Origin: Syngnathus acus
Lineage: Eukaryota > Chordata > Actinopteri > Syngnathiformes > Syngnathidae
Assembly (NCBI RefSeq): GCF_901709675.1
Contig: NC_051100.1
Span: forward strand, 7,132,001 to 7,196,000
Length of the DNA stretch: 64,000 nucleotides
Reading direction: 5' to 3'
Made by a program: the position numbers and the translations under genes
The notes under the pieces: model-generated
Told to the model about the DNA's origin: nothing
The model's input: only the letters and a program-made list of their open reading frames with translations
Databases searched by the model: none
Shown here: in pieces, positions 62,301 through 64,000 of the stretch
Layout: every line of letters starts with the position of its first letter
How positions within the stretch are numbered: the first letter of the stretch is position 1

Positions 62301-64000
62301 TGTTGAAAATTATATCTTAACCATTTTTAAAAGATGAGAGACCTCACATGATAAGTAAAGAACAGTCCGACACTAAATATCCATCAACAATCAAGAGTTT
62401 TGTCCCACAACAAGACGTCAGTTTTATTACAGTGGCTGCTACAAAATGCTAAAACAGAGAAGTACTGGACTAGAAATTAGGCCAGATATGATCTTATCTG
62501 GTAAATCCAGTGCAGTGGCTATATCTTGTGAACAAAAAATATTTTCACTTTGAATATGGTGAATGACTTTAAACAAAAACCCAACTAGTCCAGTTTGCTA
62601 ACTGATTGATTCTGTTTCATATCGAAATCAGTAACGTGGTCAACCTTGATGTGAACCCTAACCCATGAGGATTTTGTATTGTGAATATCGAATATTTAAC
62701 ATTTACAATTGTTGGCAATCACACATGTTAATCGGACACTTGCCTACTTTGCTCAGAAGGTATAAATCAGGGTCAAAAACAGCTAGTTTATCTTTGTGTG
62801 TGTACTAGGCTTCAGCAGATCCATTTCAAGATTGCCCGTTAGGCCTTCGGGGGCATTTTTTTATGGTATTTTAGGATGGAAATAACATGCTTTGATGTAA
62901 TAATCCAGAAGTGATTTGAAGTGTTGTGCCCGTTTGTATTTAATCTTGAGTTACTTGGAGCTTTGTGTGCTTGTCAATTACAGAAGTGTACAACTCTCTC
63001 CAGTAGTTAGTATATTAGTTTGGTCTTTTTTTTCTATTCACATGACAACTCACAGATAATGTTAATCAAAACTAAGTATTCTGAATGATGAATATGCAAG
63101 TGTTCATTATGCTGTGATTGGTGAATGTATGTATAAATGTAAGTAAGTGTAAAACATCTTTTTTTAAAACAAAAAGGAGACCTTTGAAGGTGAAGCTGGA
63201 GCTAGCTGTTAATGAGGTTCGAGACTGCCTCCTTGCAGCAGTCTTGTACCGGATCAAAGACTACTTCACACTAAACAAGCTTTAAAATGAATGAAAAGCT
63301 TTGTCTCTGAGGGGTAATTTTACATCATCAGCACTGGCAACTTGTATTGCCAGGAGTGAACAACACAGCGCTGCACCGTTGCATTGTTGGTTTATCCTCA
63401 TTAATTCACAGATCACAGTAGCTGTGCTCCTCATGATTCTCTTTTTTGTCAGCCGTTTTTCCTCAGGGTATTGGTCCTATAGCTTCCGAGTCCAAATGGG
63501 GTATTTAGGTAAACTTGCTCGGTAAATGCCCTGAGGAGCACACTGTCAGATCAAAAGTGCTTGTTGCCAGCCTATTAGGGCTTGATGTGTAACAAATATT
63601 GATAGCGGTCTCACTTGTGCTCGCTCGATTAATCATGGCAACAACTTAAAAGGAGCTATGCTGATTTCTCTAGTGTAATGAATGTTTTGTTTTGCTCCTG
63701 CTCCCCAGATAAGAACAGACAGAGCATGAGACAGGTGCATCCACAAATGTTTTTCAATTTAACACACTCCCCACTTTGACTTCTCAGTAACAGATTGCAC
63801 CATTTCTTTTAAATCAGAATGATATTGGGCATGAGTACTCCTAACGGAAGTCCCAGCCTATCGTTTAAGTTGGTCTGCGTCGCTACGCTCAATAGGCCGG
63901 CAGGCAGAAAAACTTTAACAGGAGTGCCCCATAATGGCCTATTCTCACGGATGATACAAGACAAGTTATTCCACTATAAAACTCAGCGTGTAATAAACGT
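59367..64000 (+). other. eys: 5' part of intron 33, window ends inside it
   Basis: No convincing coding exon was found in these 4.6 kb. Present are a short TGTG/CTG repeat (59540-59570), a 20-nt T-run ending in an acceptor-like TACAG (61854-61877), and AT-rich unique-looking sequence. The large linker exon and the laminin-G exons of eys must lie downstream of 64000. Confidence 0.65.
59540..59570 (+). repeat. short (TG)n(CTG)n repeat
   Basis: GTGTGTGTGTGTCTGCTGCTGCTGCTGC in intron 33; it ends in an acceptor-like CAG. Confidence 0.8.

Overview
This window is AT-rich vertebrate DNA, almost certainly from a ray-finned (teleost) fish. It carries one spliced gene on the + strand, in an intron-rich layout with GT-AG junctions. 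The interspersed repeats include several families I recognise as common in teleost genomes. I see no bacterial, viral or CRISPR-type features, and no second protein gene.

The gene is the 5' half of eys (eyes shut / spacemaker, the EYS/RP25 orthologue). It encodes a secreted photoreceptor extracellular-matrix protein made of EGF-like repeats followed by laminin-G domains. I reconstructed 33 consecutive coding exons from the ATG at 10796 to a donor after 59366. Together they give 5,356 nt, about 1,785 residues, with reading phase preserved across all 32 internal junctions and no stop. The N-terminus has a signal peptide and an EYS-specific cysteine-containing region. It is followed by about 41 EGF-like repeats, most with all six cysteines and many with the calcium-binding D/N-x-D/N-E-C start. 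The last exon ends the EGF array and enters a Ser/Thr-rich linker. The laminin-G domains and the stop codon lie beyond the window.

Layout: 1-10747 holds no supportable gene; it has an AT microsatellite, a decayed LINE on the minus strand, a CA microsatellite, and presumably unseen 5' UTR exons and promoter. 10748-11540 is the first coding exon with a short 5' UTR. 11541-59366 holds exons 2-33, separated by introns of 89 bp to 5.5 kb that carry decayed SINE, LINE and DNA-transposon remnants. 59367-64000 is the 5' part of the next intron; no convincing exon was found there.

Points worth a second look: a conserved EGF cysteine replaced by arginine in exon 30; a degenerate EGF pair at exons 8/9 with a NAGNAG acceptor; exon 21, which the human protein (as I remember it) appears to lack; a run of symmetric phase-1 exons that can be skipped in frame; and a 144-bp TA-flanked MITE in the largest intron. 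I found no evidence of a new biological system here. This is a known gene family in a fish genome.
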